DNA of 64,000 nucleotides from Ixodes scapularis (GCF_016920785.2 NW_024609884.1:79760311-79824310); one strand, 5' to 3'. Numbered from the stretch's first letter, positions 10,336-21,189 are shown. Numbers and translations are program-made. The notes: generated from the sequence alone by a model not told the origin.

Positions 10336-12627
10336 TTAAAGAGCCCCCAAAAAGACAAAAAAAATTTTTTTTTTAACAGTCTGGTTGGGACACCTGTCCC
10401 AAAAAATAAATTCTACGCGAAAAAAAAAATTTTTTTTTGGAGAATATTGACGGCGCGAGACTTGATTTTGTTGGTAGTCACCTCCTCCACTTGTTTTCTC
10501 TCTCGGCATTTCGGGCGCGTGGAAGCAACACCTCCTAGAAGACAAGGCCATAGCGCTCTGAGAGGTTACGTCACAATGGCGGAGGAAGGAAGTCCATGGC
10601 GCAACTACGTGAGAATACGCTATCGACGTGAACAAAAAATGTTCCTTGACAAGCGGCGCGGTGGTGTTCGTTCATGCGCGTTTATCCGACATTAATATAC
10701 GTTTTAAAGGCGCAGTCTTGTACAATTTATTATATATATAATATAAACGTAATATACAACACGCTACCAAGGTTGAGAGTACCAAATTTATATTTATGAG
10801 TATCCCCGTAACCGCGGGACTACGTGCAGTTCCGCAGCACCCCACACTTTTCGAAAGGACCGGCTGCGATGCTGCCGATGCCACATGGCTCCGATTCTGG
10901 TAAATTTACGTTGTCTGACTGCTGCTGACTGTCTGAAAAGGAATGCTGAGACATCTCAGAAGGGAAGGAAACCGAAAAGAAATCCAGTCGTTGTCGCAGG
11001 GAGCGCACACCAGCAAGAGATGGGTCGACAACGTTAAGCCTTTCGTCGCCGCTGCTCTCGTGTGTGGTACTTTTAAGACTTGTTTCCCGTCGTATTTCTG
11101 TCATCACCGTAGTCTCGGGTAGTTTTTTTGTGTTCGCTTGATACTACGGCATTTACGTGGATTCGTGTAACAAGTCCTGCTACGGTTTGAGTGACATGTG
11201 GGACAACTAGCCAACGAAGACTCTGGTCGATTAATCGATATAGACTTCTCTTTCGACAGAGAGAGGCTTCTTGGAGTTCGTGTTCAAATGTGTTCGTCAC
11301 GGATATTGTGGGACGTATGGATACGATCGACAGGTGAGAAACAACTTATTTACGGGCTTTCTTGGTCATGTAGGACGCAAGTAAAATGCTGCAAGCGTTT
11401 TTTTTAATCGCATGATAGATTACAATTTCGTTCTTTATCGTTATTCATGTGCAGTTGCGTCGACATTTGTAAATATGCGCGGTAATCTAGTTTTCACCGG
11501 AAGGTGAAAAACAAGTGTGTGTGATTATTGAAAGTGCGTTGTTTGTGGTTCTGTGTGTATTTATACTAAGGTTATTGTATTGCCTTTACCGCGTTTATAC
11601 TAGAATCTTAACTATTAAGGTAATAGTATTATTATACAAAAAATAAGTTATGTTTTGTTCTAAGACAGCTCGAGCCCATAGGGAGAGGTAAATTAGTAGA
11701 CTAAGTGGTACGTTTAGTACCCCTGCCACAGGGAAACGTTAATATATCTCCATTCAGTTATATAGGATTTAATCAGCTCGCGGTCTTGAGTGATTATACG
11801 AGCGCCGCAAGCGGATTTGTCGACCCCATAATGTCATTCGATCGAAATTACATTAATTTTGCCATGTGGCCGGGGTATGATGCAAGAATTCAGTGACTGC
11901 ACGCGATAACGTCGCTTACATGATCGTGAGAAACACTTGTCTTGCCTTGTCCGCGTTTACTACGTCTACCTGATTTTTAACTGTTCTCTTTTGCTGTTTC
12001 CAAATCACTGCGTGTCTCGCCATTTTGTCGAAGTATTTCTGTATAAAAAATTCATTCCTACGACAATAATTGCATGACTCAGTGTTTTCGACTTAAAACA
12101 ATCACATTTTTCTATAGACGTCTTATACGCATACCTCGTGCCATTTCGTACCGATTATTTAGCGGTGTAGTATTTTGCTCGTGTAATAAAATGTTTTCTA
12201 TACCCGTTTCTATGTGCAGCTTTCATTTTAGCTAATATGACACGCGTATGTGGCTAAAAACGCGTTACGACGGTCGATCCACGCGCGTTGCCTTCGCTTC
12301 GACGCGCGCCCCCGATGGCCTTCCTTTGCGACGTCACGAGAAGAGCGCTATGGCCTTGTCTTCTAGGAGGTGTTGGTGGAAGGAAGGTGGATCGGCTTGG
12401 CCATCACGTTGAGGTGGAAAGAGTGAAAGACCACCTCGTTGAGGTGGAAAGAGGGAATGACCATTCCGTGACGTCATGAACTTTGCGCGCAGAATTCCAA
12501 ATAAATCTCGCGCCGTCAATATTACTCTAAAATATTTTTTTTTCGCGTAAAATTTATTTTCCTGACACGCGTGTCCCAACCAAACTGTATAGAAAAAAAA
12601 AAGTTTTTTTTTTTAGGAGTTTTTTAA
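10336..12627. mobile_element. Candidate 2.3-kb element with long TIRs and TTAA flanks
   Basis: A segment at about 10340-10600 reappears in inverted orientation at about 12310-12623. Shared blocks in order are GGTTGGGACAC, TAAATT.TACGCGAAAAAAAAA, AATATTGACGGCGCGAGA and CACCTCCTAGAAGACAAGG followed by CCATAGCGCTCT. The outer ends both lie against TTAA (10336-10339 and 12624-12627), the target of piggyBac-type transposases. The 1.7 kb between the arms has no recognisable transposase; its longest frames are below 100 codons. It could be one non-autonomous element with about 270-300-bp TIRs, or two separate insertions of a MITE in opposite orientation. The right arm carries its own 30-bp tandem duplication (GTTGAGGTGGAAAGAG) near 12410-12460. 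Confidence 0.55.
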
Positions 12628-13323
12628 GAGTGCACCAGCCTCACAGATACGAATTGTTCCACTATCATTAGAAGTACACTCAATGCCCTGAACGAAAAAA
12701 AAAAAAAATAATCAGTGGTCTTTCTTTGATCAGCCCAGTGAGGGTCGAATGCCAAAGGTCCCTTTAATGGTAACCCAGGCTTAGCGGTAAAAGGGATAAA
12801 CGCCTTTTTACCACTGACAAAATAAAAAAAAAAAAAGAAATCCTGGGAGTTTATTTGTTTGCAGATCATGAAAGTCGCCAATCACTACGAACGTCGGAAG
12901 GATCCCAGTAGCGAAGGTCAAAGTTCCGAGTACAATTAAACCGGAAGAATACGATGGGCGCAGAGACAGTTAGCAAATGAAACGTCAGGCTTGGTGACCC
13001 AACGCACATTGAAGTTTTCCGGTCTATGGTCTTTTCCAGCGCTTATCACCCGGGCGAAAAATGCTGAGTCACTGAGCTGTGGACGCATGCGCAGGGTCCA
13101 ATATACCGCACGGCAGAGCAACAGCGCATGCTCAGAAGGCGTTCCAGAGCCCAGCAGACAAAGATGGCAGCGCGCAGAAGGGGATTTTGGCAAAGGCCTA
13201 CCTATGCTATAAGCTCCGTCATTCGCTAGGAATCTTCTGGTATCCGGAATGATTGGTTAACTACTTGCGGAGCCTGCAGGAAAATGAACGTACAAACATT
13301 TTCTGTGTGCACGGTGCTATTGG
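12628..13323. other. Intergenic, no gene seen
   Basis: Mixed-composition DNA with several A-runs and no coding motif or repeat end that I can delimit. Confidence 0.5.
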
Positions 13324-13380
13324 AGCACCACATTGATCTTCCTTAGCCTTACAGGCTAAGGAAGATCAATGGTTGGTGCT
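13324..13380. repeat. Near-perfect 25-bp-arm hairpin
   Basis: ATTGATCTTCCTTAGCCT at 13332-13349 pairs exactly with 13353-13370 across a 3-base loop. After a small bulge the stem continues for seven more pairs (AGCACCA with TGGTGCT). The total length is short for a microRNA precursor and the loop is very tight, so a foldback repeat or palindromic insertion is more likely. Confidence 0.75.
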
Positions 13381-13694
13381 GGAATGCGACGCTCGCGAGG
13401 CAGGATACATCCACGCTTTTCTGGGAATGTATGCAGATTTAACTTTTGAGCGGTGACCGAACGTTCCGCGATGCGTATTCTACCGCTGATACCAACGCTG
13501 TAAATGTTTTGCGGAGAACCCACGTATTTCAGTATGATCTTTATAAAATAGAAATCCTGACAGAGAACAAAACGATCAGTCAGCAATGAGGTCGGTTCAT
13601 ACCAATGCCTTCCGACTGGGTAGATTAATCGGAACTTACTTACGCTTACGCATTTTTCCTGCCTCGCGAGCTTAAATGGGGTGTCGAAATTAAA
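13381..13694. other. Intergenic, no gene seen
   Basis: No recognisable coding motif or repeat boundary. Confidence 0.5.
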
Positions 13695-13965
13695 AATGGC
13701 GTCTACTACGTAAAACAGCGCTATGTACAGAGCGCGACACTGTTAGCGCGAACAAGCGATCGCCGGTTTTTCCAGTTTTTCTCTTTGAAACCAAGGGATG
13801 TCATCCAAGTTGTTATTGCTACGGAAAGAGCTCATTGAGTTCTATAATGTAAGTGATGAAATTTCGTGCTCGCTAGTACAATTTAGAAGTAAAATGCGAA
13901 AATACGCTGATGCCGTGTTCGCGCTAACAGTGTCGCGATGTGTACACTACGGCGGCTAACCCCCC
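13695..13965. mobile_element. Inverted-repeat MITE (GACACTGTTAGCGCGAAC ends)
   Basis: The left arm contains GCGACACTGTTAGCGCGAAC near 13736 and the right arm its reverse complement, GTTCGCGCTAACAGTGTCGC, near 13918. Similarity extends outward through GTACA and a GGCG block for about 60 bp in all. The element has no coding frame. A relative of its right part is found at about 43815-43870 within the duplicated flank of a palindromic MITE. Confidence 0.6.
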
Positions 13966-14300
13966 CCAGGTTTTTCAAAACTAGCAATTAAACTACAACA
14001 ACAAGAGCAGTCATCCTTTCGGAAGACGAAGATACGAATAATAATAAAAAATCACACGAGCTATGAACTCGTTGCGCACCGCGCAAGAGGCCGCGGAAGC
14101 ACTTCGTCCTGAATATATAAGCATGTGCGTGCTCTTGTAGCGACATACGGACGAGCTCATTGAAATACAAAAGCCCGCGTAAAACCTGCCGAAAAATAAG
14201 AAGGACAAAAAAAAAAAATTAGGGCGCGGAAAATCGAAATTTTCATCCGAGCATTCCGCGGAGGCAGCAGGCACCGTCCATTCCTATACGACTGCCAGCG
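13966..14300. other. Intergenic, no gene seen
   Basis: A run of C near 13960 and an A-run at about 14208. No coding signal. Confidence 0.5.
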
Positions 14301-15600
14301 CAGTTGGGATATGTACGTACCTGCAGGACCAAGGAACAGTCGGCCTTGCCTCACGTGACGCGCTCTCCGCGCGCACATAAGGGAAGAGTGAAGTCACGTG
14401 TCGCACGGCCCGCTGTTCATTGGTCGCATGCGCGCATCGCACCCGCCGCGCTGTCAGTTTTTGCGGCGGTTATGCAACGCAAAGCGCCGCGCCTTCTCTC
14501 GCTCTTGCGGCAAGCGCTGTCGGACGAACGGGCAGCGGGCGTCATTTTTGTCGCGGCGGCTTTTTGTCGACGCTGGCAGAAGTTTGCGGAAGAGGCGAAA
14601 TCCAACTATGCGACTCGAGCGAACGAGCCGCTCGTCCCGGCTTTATTTTGGTGCTTTCTGCTGCCCGCAGAAGCCTCTCATTACCGGCAGCATTCCGGCG
14701 TCGTCCGGCACCACTGCGGTCGGCCGCGAGGAAAAGTCGACGTGCCGACCATCGTTTCCGAATTATGCGGCCTCCGGCGTCATTTGCATATTTCCGGTGT
14801 CGTGGCGCGAGAGGTTCCTTCTCTCGCTTCCCACCCCTTCTCCCCGGTCGCGTTACACGAAGACTACCACCTCCTCCAGATCTTCTCGTTGAGCATTTGC
14901 CCGGCGGAAAGAGAGACGGGAGAGAAAAAAAGACACCCCAGAGGAATTAAAAACCGCGCAGGGTGTCGACTTGCGAGTCGCCCGCTGGCTTCCACCGGTC
15001 GCGACTGTCTTCTCCTCCCCGAACTCGTCCTCGCGTCTCCGCTTTTGTCTTTTTGTCTTGGCCATGTCAGCGCGTCCGCGACCCGGACTGCTTTCAGACG
15101 ACGGGGCGTGCTCCGACTTCCAAGTTAGGCTTGGACCGCTGGCTGCTCCGCTGCGATAAAGAAGAGCCCGCCCGCCTTCTCTTTCTTCTGCTTCTCCATC
15201 CGGGCTCGGTTTCATTTAGTTTTTTCAGACTGCTCGGGTCCATTGCGGCACCGTGGAAACTGCACCCTGGCGTTGGAGCACGACAGAAAAATCTCTCGCC
15301 CCCACATACGAACGCACACACTGCAGGCCCCGCTAGAAGAGCTGCGCATGTTTGGTGGTCGTCAGCGGTCATCGCCCAATTAGCAAATTTGCCGCGTAAA
15401 GGGGACTGTGCTGGAGAAGAAAGAGGAACTCTGTTTCGGGATCAGGGGTGGCAATCAGGGCCATCCGGAATGTTTTTTCTCTTCTTTTTTTGGGGGCGAT
15501 GCGTGCCAGAACTCACAATGGAATGGCCGGTCGTAGGATCATGTCCTGCCGCAGCCGTCGGTGTTCTCCGACTCACTTCTCACATCACAGGCGGTGACTG
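14300..15600. promoter_or_regulatory. GC-rich CpG island with two CACGTG boxes
   Basis: About 1.3 kb of CpG-rich sequence contrasts with AT-rich flanks. CACGTG occurs at 14352-14357 and 14395-14400, and an octamer-like ATTTGCAT lies near 14782. The plus strand has long overlapping open frames (14304-15128 with 274 codons, 14963-15601 with 212 codons), but their composition is arginine, alanine and serine rich with no domain, as expected of GC-rich DNA without stops. A promoter and untranslated first exon is the likeliest reading. A small orphan gene cannot be excluded. Confidence 0.35.
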
Positions 15601-17301
15601 AAAGTTATTCGCGTCGTGTTTCTGTGTTATTTCTTTATTTGGGTAATTTCTAGTCAGTATTTTCGCTTTCTTCGTATCCGGTGATATTACATCCGCGTTT
15701 TCTTTCCCTTTTTTTGTTTTTTTGTTTCTACTGTTGGAATTGTTGTTTTATTGGTGACTCGAAGCGTGTAAAATATTTTAAATTTAGAATATTTCCAAAG
15801 CATACGAATAAATCTCCTGTTTTACGCTAAATTATGGCCAGTGAATTATCAGTTATGATTGTTATACCGTGAAGCAGCAAATGATTTGTGCGAACGACAA
15901 CTAATCGTGGCATAACAAAATATTAGATCAAGCTCTAGCACTCCAACACTTTCAAAAAAAAAAAAAAAAACAATAATAAAAAAAAAAAAAAAAACAAGCA
16001 TATCTGTGTTTTCCAATGCCGCCGAAGGTTACCGCTCCAAAATGTTGTGTTGGAGTAAAAATATTTACTAAATGCCGGCTAACTTCATTACACGGTGGTT
16101 CGGAATCAGCCAGCCGCTTTTTCAGAGAGACGGACACGAAGCGAACCTTTTCAACTCTCAAGAAGAACTGTTTATTTCAGAACAACGTTACGGGGAAGAA
16201 AGACGCGCGAGAAGGAAAGAGAGGGTACACGGTGTCGAGTGACCACGGACCCCTGTGTAAACAGCGCCAGCTGCGCCTCGGAGGGGGGGGGGGGGGGGGG
16301 GCTTTTGGTGGCGTCGAGAGTGCGTGCTGTGAAGGACGCCTAAATTCCTAAAGGTGAGCAGTCAGCGCGTTACAGAACTGAAGGACGCTGTAGAACTTGT
16401 TGAAGTTTCTTGCTCACGAACTAAGTTCACCTCGAGCCTAAAACTTGAAAGGGTAACCTGAAACTCAATGAGTGAAAGTGGATTCCGTGTGATAACATCC
16501 AACGCGTCAAAGCATCCACCGAGTGAAAACATGAACCTTTTTTGACGCGTTGGACGTTCTGACTCGGATGGATGTTCTGATTTGTTCGATATTTTGACGC
16601 GTTGGATCTTCTTGCTCGGATGGACGTTCTTTTTCACTGCGTCTGCTTAAACTTTGAGTTGTTGCTAAATTTGCTCAGATTAGTACCCGAGTCCCCTCCG
16701 CAGGCTCACTGAAGCAATTGTTAAGGCAGATGCCCAGCTACGGGCACGCACAGGCTTGAAGGTGACCTCAAGGGCTTGAAGGGGGAAACGAGCTCTTTCA
16801 AACATTTCAAGAAAACCTCTGCAAGAGGAGGGAGTACTCAGGCGAGCTAGTTGAGAAATGACATGCTATCTAAACCTTGACCTTCTAAAATTGACCAAAA
16901 ATCTAATTTCAAACTTCAAGTACTCACCCCTTCTATGTAGTAGGTGAGCACAAATACGGCAGTGAGAATAAACTTGCAAATTAAAGACCCGCAAAAATAT
17001 TGAAAAAAGCTCCCCCGTTCGCCAAAAAAAAAAAAAGGAACTGGACACCTCCAACCCTCTGCAAGCCACTACTTTTAGGAGCATACGCTCTGCATGTTTT
17101 GCCGTGCTGAAAGCTCAGCGTACTTGGATGTATTTTATTTATTTGCAGAAATAACTTGCAACGCCAAAGCATTACTGGAGGTACAACCTAGTTATATATA
17201 AAAAAAAAAAAAACTTGTTTGTGAAACATGATCAGATGATACATCAGGTGCAAGCATGCAAGCAACTTAAAAATAGAAATCACATCCTGAAAGTGATTTC
17301 C
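15601..17301. other. Intergenic, no gene seen
   Basis: AT-rich DNA with A-runs at 15954-15995, a run of about 20 G near 16280, the degenerate minisatellite at 16498-16640 and an A-run near 17200. No coding motif. Confidence 0.5.
16498..16640. repeat. Degenerate minisatellite (GACGCGTTGGAYGTTCT family)
   Basis: Variants of TTTTGACGCGTTGGACGTTC and ACTCGGATGGATGTTCTGA alternate at roughly 20-25-bp spacing. On the left half the motif occurs inverted (ATCCAACGCGTCAAAGCATC). The same motif family returns at 29480-29561 and 30551-30640, 13 kb away. Confidence 0.6.
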
Positions 17302-17356
17302 GCAAGTCCTGCCCACAATAGCGCTTAGAAGAGTAACGTGGTCGTTTCAATCATGT
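17302..17356. repeat. Left arm of a palindromic MITE split by the Gypsy insertion
   Basis: This segment is an inverted match to 27083-27139. CTGCCCACAATAGCGCTTAG here corresponds, on the opposite strand, to CTGCCCACACTGACGCTTAA there, followed by GTCGTTTCAATCATG versus GTCGTTCCAATCATG. The arm is interrupted at ATGT, the Gypsy target site, and continues at 27026. Confidence 0.75.
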
Positions 17357-17506
17357 TGTAGTGACCAGCCGGAGAGGAAGAAGAGGATTGTCACGGGGAC
17401 ACGAGCTCGAGGCGCCGCATCGACTGAAGATGGTCTTGAACCACGGCATATAAGCTCTCGTAAATATTGTAAATTCAACCGCGATGTAGAGGAAACGTCC
17501 TCTACA
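17357..17506 (+). repeat. 5' LTR of the Gypsy element
   Basis: The LTR runs TGTAGTGACC to CTCTACA, 150 bp, exactly the length of the 3' copy. It contains a GCATATAAGCTCTC promoter-like segment near 17446-17460 and a short hairpin, GTAGAGGA with TCCTCTAC, at its 3' edge. Confidence 0.9.
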
Positions 17507-17509
17507 TAT

Positions 17510-17520
17510 TGGTGACCAGA
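17510..17520 (+). other. Primer binding site, Trp-tRNA type
   Basis: TGGTGACCAGAG starts three bases after the LTR. TGGTGACC is the beginning of the primer site used by Kabuki/CsRn1 elements, complementary to the 3' end of tRNA-Trp. Only the first eight bases match. Confidence 0.65.
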
Positions 17521-17751
17521 GACCAAAAGACTCCCGACTCAATCAGCTACGCTGCTTCAGGGTTTTGTGATGAGCTGAGCAACAGCTTTCAATCAACACC
17601 ATGAGCCTTGGTAACGGTAACGTCCCAACAGGGACCCCACTAACCCTGGGGGCGACGACGACATCAGTCAAGTACCCGGACGTCTGTTCATCAGACTCTG
17701 AACTATTTTTTTGACGGCGGAGTCGATATTCAGAAAACACAAACTTATATA

Positions 17752-17937
17752 GTCCCATACGAAGTGTCATTATGTTGTCTCGGCTCTTACGCAAGCAACG
17801 GCGGTAGTGCTGAGAGGTATGATGCGGTCCCCTCCTGTTTAACAGCCATACGAGAAGCTTCGAGAGGAGGTGATTCGACGCACCATCGAGTCAGAGTCAC
17901 GCCGACTTCAAAATCCGTTGACCTCCGAGGAGTTGGG
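17752..17937 (+). pseudogene. gag, N-terminal part (decayed)
   Basis: Translation across frames gives a stretch ending KLREEVIRRTIESESRRLQ and then LTSEELG. This matches the capsid region of CsRn1-type Gag, where an R-rich helix precedes a T.EELG motif. The frame is broken upstream and the coding sequence is cut at EELG by the LINE inserted at about 17938. It resumes at 20088. Confidence 0.7.
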
Positions 17938-18160
17938 CAATTATACAATACAATACAGTACAATAAACTTTATTTTTCTAGAAAAACTGGAGGGGTCCCC
18001 AGACAAAAAGCTGCTAAAAGCAGCTTGACTGGGTCTCGGTCCCCCTTATACGCATACATGGCAGCAGCTCGTACAACAAACATAAAAAACACTTTACCAG
18101 GGTGATAAGAAAAATAAAACAAGGTCACATAACACTGGAGTAGCAGAAGAACAAAATTAG

Positions 18161-18721
18161 CTATGAATAGTTAAAACAGTAGGTACGTAAGTCTTTTTTG
18201 CCAATTGTGTAGATGTTTATGTTGTTCGTGGAACATTTATTTAACACGTACGGTACTTTGTAATGCAATGATTGGAGGTTGTAATTTGTGCGGCACCGAG
18301 GAAGGAGCCAAGTGTCGACACGGCGTGTGTTTAGATTACTTTCACGTTTCTCAAGTTCAGAAATAAAATACAAAAAATCTATGAGTGTTGGCGATGAGAA
18401 ACGAAGGGTACAGAGTAAACGATAATTATATACGCGTTCTACGGGAACTATTTGATATCTAGAAAATAATGGTTCTGTATGGTCTGTATATAAGACACCC
18501 GCGATATAATGTAAAACTTTTTTTTGCAATAATAGTATATTTTGAAGGTTTGTCTTAGTTGTTGTAGCCCATACAAGATTACAGTAATTTAAATTGGACT
18601 CAAATAGTGCGTAGTAAAGTTTTAACTTAATACTGATTGGTAGAACATGACGACAGCGGGCAATAATGCCAACAACTCTGGAAAGTTTAGCAATTAGATA
18701 GTTAACATGGCAGTCCCACAT
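18161..18721 (-). pseudogene. LINE ORF2 C-terminal region
   Basis: This 186-codon frame contains KLYYALFESNLNYCNLVWA at about residues 33-51 and a following LQKKVLHYI segment. These are typical of the thumb and C-terminal region after the RT in CR1/L2-type LINEs. The frame ends near 18161, 220 bp before the 3' tail. A stop and a frame change separate it from the RT frame. Confidence 0.8.
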
Positions 18722-18765
18722 CCCATACTCGGAAAAAAGTACTCCTAAAATTTTATGTTGGCTAA

Positions 18766-19281
18766 CTAATTCAATTTGTGAATCACCAAGTTTGATTTCA
18801 TTTTTAACCAGAGCTGGTTTATTAATAGATCTAAATAAATGGCTTTAGATTTTTGGGTGTTTACTTTAAGGCCATTAACTTTGGACCACATGTCAAATTT
18901 ACTTAAGATATTATTCGCTTTGCATATCAGAACATCAGCATTAGTAGCAGAAACAAAGGTGCTCGTATCATCAGCATAAATGACAAACTGAGCTTGGTGA
19001 TCGATGTTAACAATATCATTTATGTATACATTAAATAGAAGAGGCCCAAGTATGCTTCCTTGCGGCACACCAACAATAATATTATGAAAGGAAGAGTAAT
19101 GACCGTCAATTACCACGCACTGTTTCCTATATTGTAGATATGTAAGTAAAGCAAGGGGTACTCCGCGGACACCATAGTTGCCAAGTTTAGCAAGAAGAAT
19201 ATGGTGATTAAGAACATCGAACGCTTTACTGAAGTCTATAAATACACCTAACGTAAAAAGCCTTTTTTCAATATTTTGCAA
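18766..19281 (-). pseudogene. LINE reverse transcriptase palm domain
   Basis: This 171-codon frame carries the catalytic core. FIDFSKAFD at residues 14-22 holds the first catalytic aspartate, GVPQGSILGPLLFNVYIND is at 71-89, and YADD at 102-105 holds the other two. The motifs are intact, so the domain decayed by frameshift at its borders rather than in the active site. The clade is CR1/L2/Jockey-like; I cannot be more exact without a tree. Confidence 0.85.
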
Positions 19282-20147
19282 TATAATTTCTTTTTGAAGT
19301 AATAAAGCGGCTTCAGTGGATTTACCTTGTCGGAAACCAAATTGACAGTCCGATAGTATAGAATGTTTTGTAAAAAGGAATTTCGACGTGCGAGTATAAT
19401 TTTTTCAAGTGCCTTAGAGAAGATAGGTAATACTGATATAGGCCTGTAATTATTCGGGACGTTCTTATCGCCTCCTTTATGTATAGCAGAAACTTTTGCC
19501 AACTTCATGTTTGCTGGAAATTGGCCAGATGATAATGCCAAATTATATATGTGTGCTAAGCATGGGGCGATTATATCTATTACATATTTAGCGGGCTTTA
19601 TTTGTAATTGATCAACGTCACTACTTTTGCTGTTTTTTAGTCCTAAGAATATATTACATATCTCAATTTCGTCAGTAGGATTTAGAAAAAAAGTATCGTT
19701 ATTATGCCTTACATATGAAAGGGCAGTAGGATTAAAAGTAGTGGGTTGTTCAACCGAAAAGTGAGTGTTAAAGCATTCCGCCAGACTTTCATCGGACATA
19801 ACTTGACCGTCTATTTCTAATTCACCGATAGAGGGGGACACCTTTGTTCGATTTATGACTTCATTTATTATTTTCCAAACCACATCGGGGCGCTCTCTAG
19901 TGACATTATGGAACATTTGCTTATAGTATGAAGATTTTGCTTTTCTAAGTTCAGAAGTTAGATTATTCCTTAATTTCTTAAAAGATGCGAGCCTGTTTGG
20001 GTCTCTCGTTTTTAGGAAAGCCGTGTATAGGCGGTCTTTTTTATGCATCATTTTAATGTGTACGGCGGACTCGGTGGGTTTAATGTATAAACCCACCGAG
20101 TCCCTTCGACGAATGGAACAACCCTTTGGAGACAAAACCACCACCAT
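19248..20147 (-). pseudogene. LINE ORF2 fragment: linker and RT N-terminal motifs
   Basis: The open frame has 299 codons; its first codons read Gypsy and junction DNA, and real LINE sequence begins near residue 25 (KMMHKKDRLYTAF). A KSSYYKQMF segment follows, then an IGELEIDGQVMSDESLAECF segment, which are standard between the endonuclease and RT of Jockey/CR1-type LINEs. Near residues 233-251 is NYRPISVLPIFSKALEKII, RT block 1. The frame then departs from the expected sequence after about residue 257, so a frameshift separates it from the next segment. No endonuclease domain remains. Confidence 0.8.
20067..20103. repeat. 16-bp inverted duplication at the LINE 5' junction
   Basis: GGACTCGGTGGGTTTA (20067-20082) faces TAAACCCACCGAGTCC (20088-20103) across 5 bases. 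The right arm belongs to Gypsy gag. The left arm is an inverted copy of it joined to the truncated LINE end. Confidence 0.85.
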
Positions 20148-20620
20148 GGATACACCTATCCTGAGGGAGCTTTTCTTCCAACGCCTCCCGGGAAAGTACG
20201 CATGATATTGAGCACGTCAACGGCAGATTCGATTGACACACTAGCTCGCATGGTAGACCAGATCAAGGATGTCGGTGGTCATGGCTTTTCTGCACTGCAG
20301 CAGGACTCACCATCACCACGCCCACCGTAGCGACCGAGGTAAGCGCTCAACTCATTCAGATATTGGACCTCAAAAGCCGCGTGGAGGCTAGAGTTGACCA
20401 ACTTAGTCAAGAGCTCTGCAGACTGAAGGTACGACCGTTGCAGTCTCCGGAGGTTCAAGAAAATTCGCGTCGACACAACAAGAGTTTACCCAATGAGTAC
20501 CCCAAATCCAAAATATGCTGGTTTCATCGCCCCTATGTGCGATACGAAAGGCAATGTCGCCCACCGTGTACCTACTCGGGAAACGGGATGGGCTACCGTT
20601 GAAGGCCGCCAGAGTCGAGA
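20088..20620 (+). pseudogene. gag, C-terminal part with zinc segment
   Basis: The sequence continues with PTESLRRMEQPFGD and ILRELFFQRLPG, the conserved capsid end of CsRn1-type Gag. After one or more frameshifts a CWFHRPYVRYERQCRPPC segment (about 20518-20571) matches the single unusual zinc segment of this clade (C..H, then C...C) instead of the classic CCHC knuckle. Several indels break the frame. Confidence 0.8.
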
Positions 20621-20960
20621 GCCCAACGTCAGGCCGACTCTTTTACGTCACTGAACGCCACACGAAGGTTCGTTTTCAGATTGACCATCGCTGGGGCTGA
20701 AGTCAGCGTTGTGCCTTCTACGATGGAGGACCGTCGTCAACGCTAGGAATCTCCGCCACTCCAAGCTGTAGGTGGATCTTCGATCAAGGCATACGGAGAG
20801 AGGCCATTGACACTCGACATCGGGCTCCACAGAACGTTCCGCTGGAGTTTCATCATCGCGGACGTCCGCCAAGTCGCATACTTTCGACGGTGGTTCGCGC
20901 TTTCCGTAGACTTGCGGAGGAACATGCTTCTGTACGGTGAGACTCAACTCGGTGTTTAAG
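20621..20960 (+). pseudogene. Aspartic protease remnant
   Basis: RLFYVTERHTKVRFQID (about 20637-20687) is followed, with small indels, by a GAE.S..PS-like segment. That is the place of the D(T/S)GAE catalytic motif in Gypsy proteases, but the catalytic triplet itself is not readable in one frame. Downstream pieces on the plus strand resemble the protease flap and tail region. It is non-functional as it stands. Confidence 0.6.
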
Positions 20961-21189
20961 TTAAGCTATTGAATATGCCACCTCTCAGTCCTACCCTCCA
21001 ACACCATGGAAGGTCATCGTTGACGAGTTTCCAGCTGTGTTCCGCCCGTCGGCGCCCGACTAGAGCGTTCGAGCCCAATATCACTCATCACATCGAGAGT
21101 AAGGGTCCACCCGGTGTTTGCAAGACCTAAACTCTCGGCATCCGATCGTCTTCAAATAGCCAAAAACGAGTTTGATCACCTGCTTGAAC

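Larger units (their letters stand above)
17938..20087 (-). mobile_element. 5'-truncated non-LTR retrotransposon (LINE), minus strand
   Basis: The LINE is inserted antisense in the Gypsy gag. On the minus strand its 3' end carries AATAAAG followed by a simple tail of TGTATTGTA-type repeats rather than poly(A), a feature of CR1/L2 and related clades. Three adjacent minus-strand frames (below) encode the region before the RT, the RT palm and the C-terminal part. The endonuclease is missing, so the copy is 5' truncated near 20060. A 16-bp inverted copy of target DNA lies at the truncated end (20067-20082 against 20088-20103). Confidence 0.85.

Noticed and set aside
10820..11107. 95-codon minus-strand frame of natural-looking composition
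   Set aside because: No motif, no splice evidence, and position inside the candidate long-TIR element. It could be an exon fragment, but I cannot support it.
11198..11331. Open frame ending at a CAG-GTGAGA splice-donor-like site
   Set aside because: The encoded 45 residues match nothing I recognise, there is no convincing acceptor, and the segment lies between the inverted arms of a probable transposon.
13324..13380. microRNA precursor
   Set aside because: The stem is too short and the loop of three bases is too small for usual animal precursors.
14304..15128. A 274-codon open frame on the plus strand
   Set aside because: It lies in a CpG-rich island with further long frames overlapping in other phases. 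Its residues are mostly R, A, S, L and P without any domain, so the frame is best explained by a lack of AT-rich stop codons.
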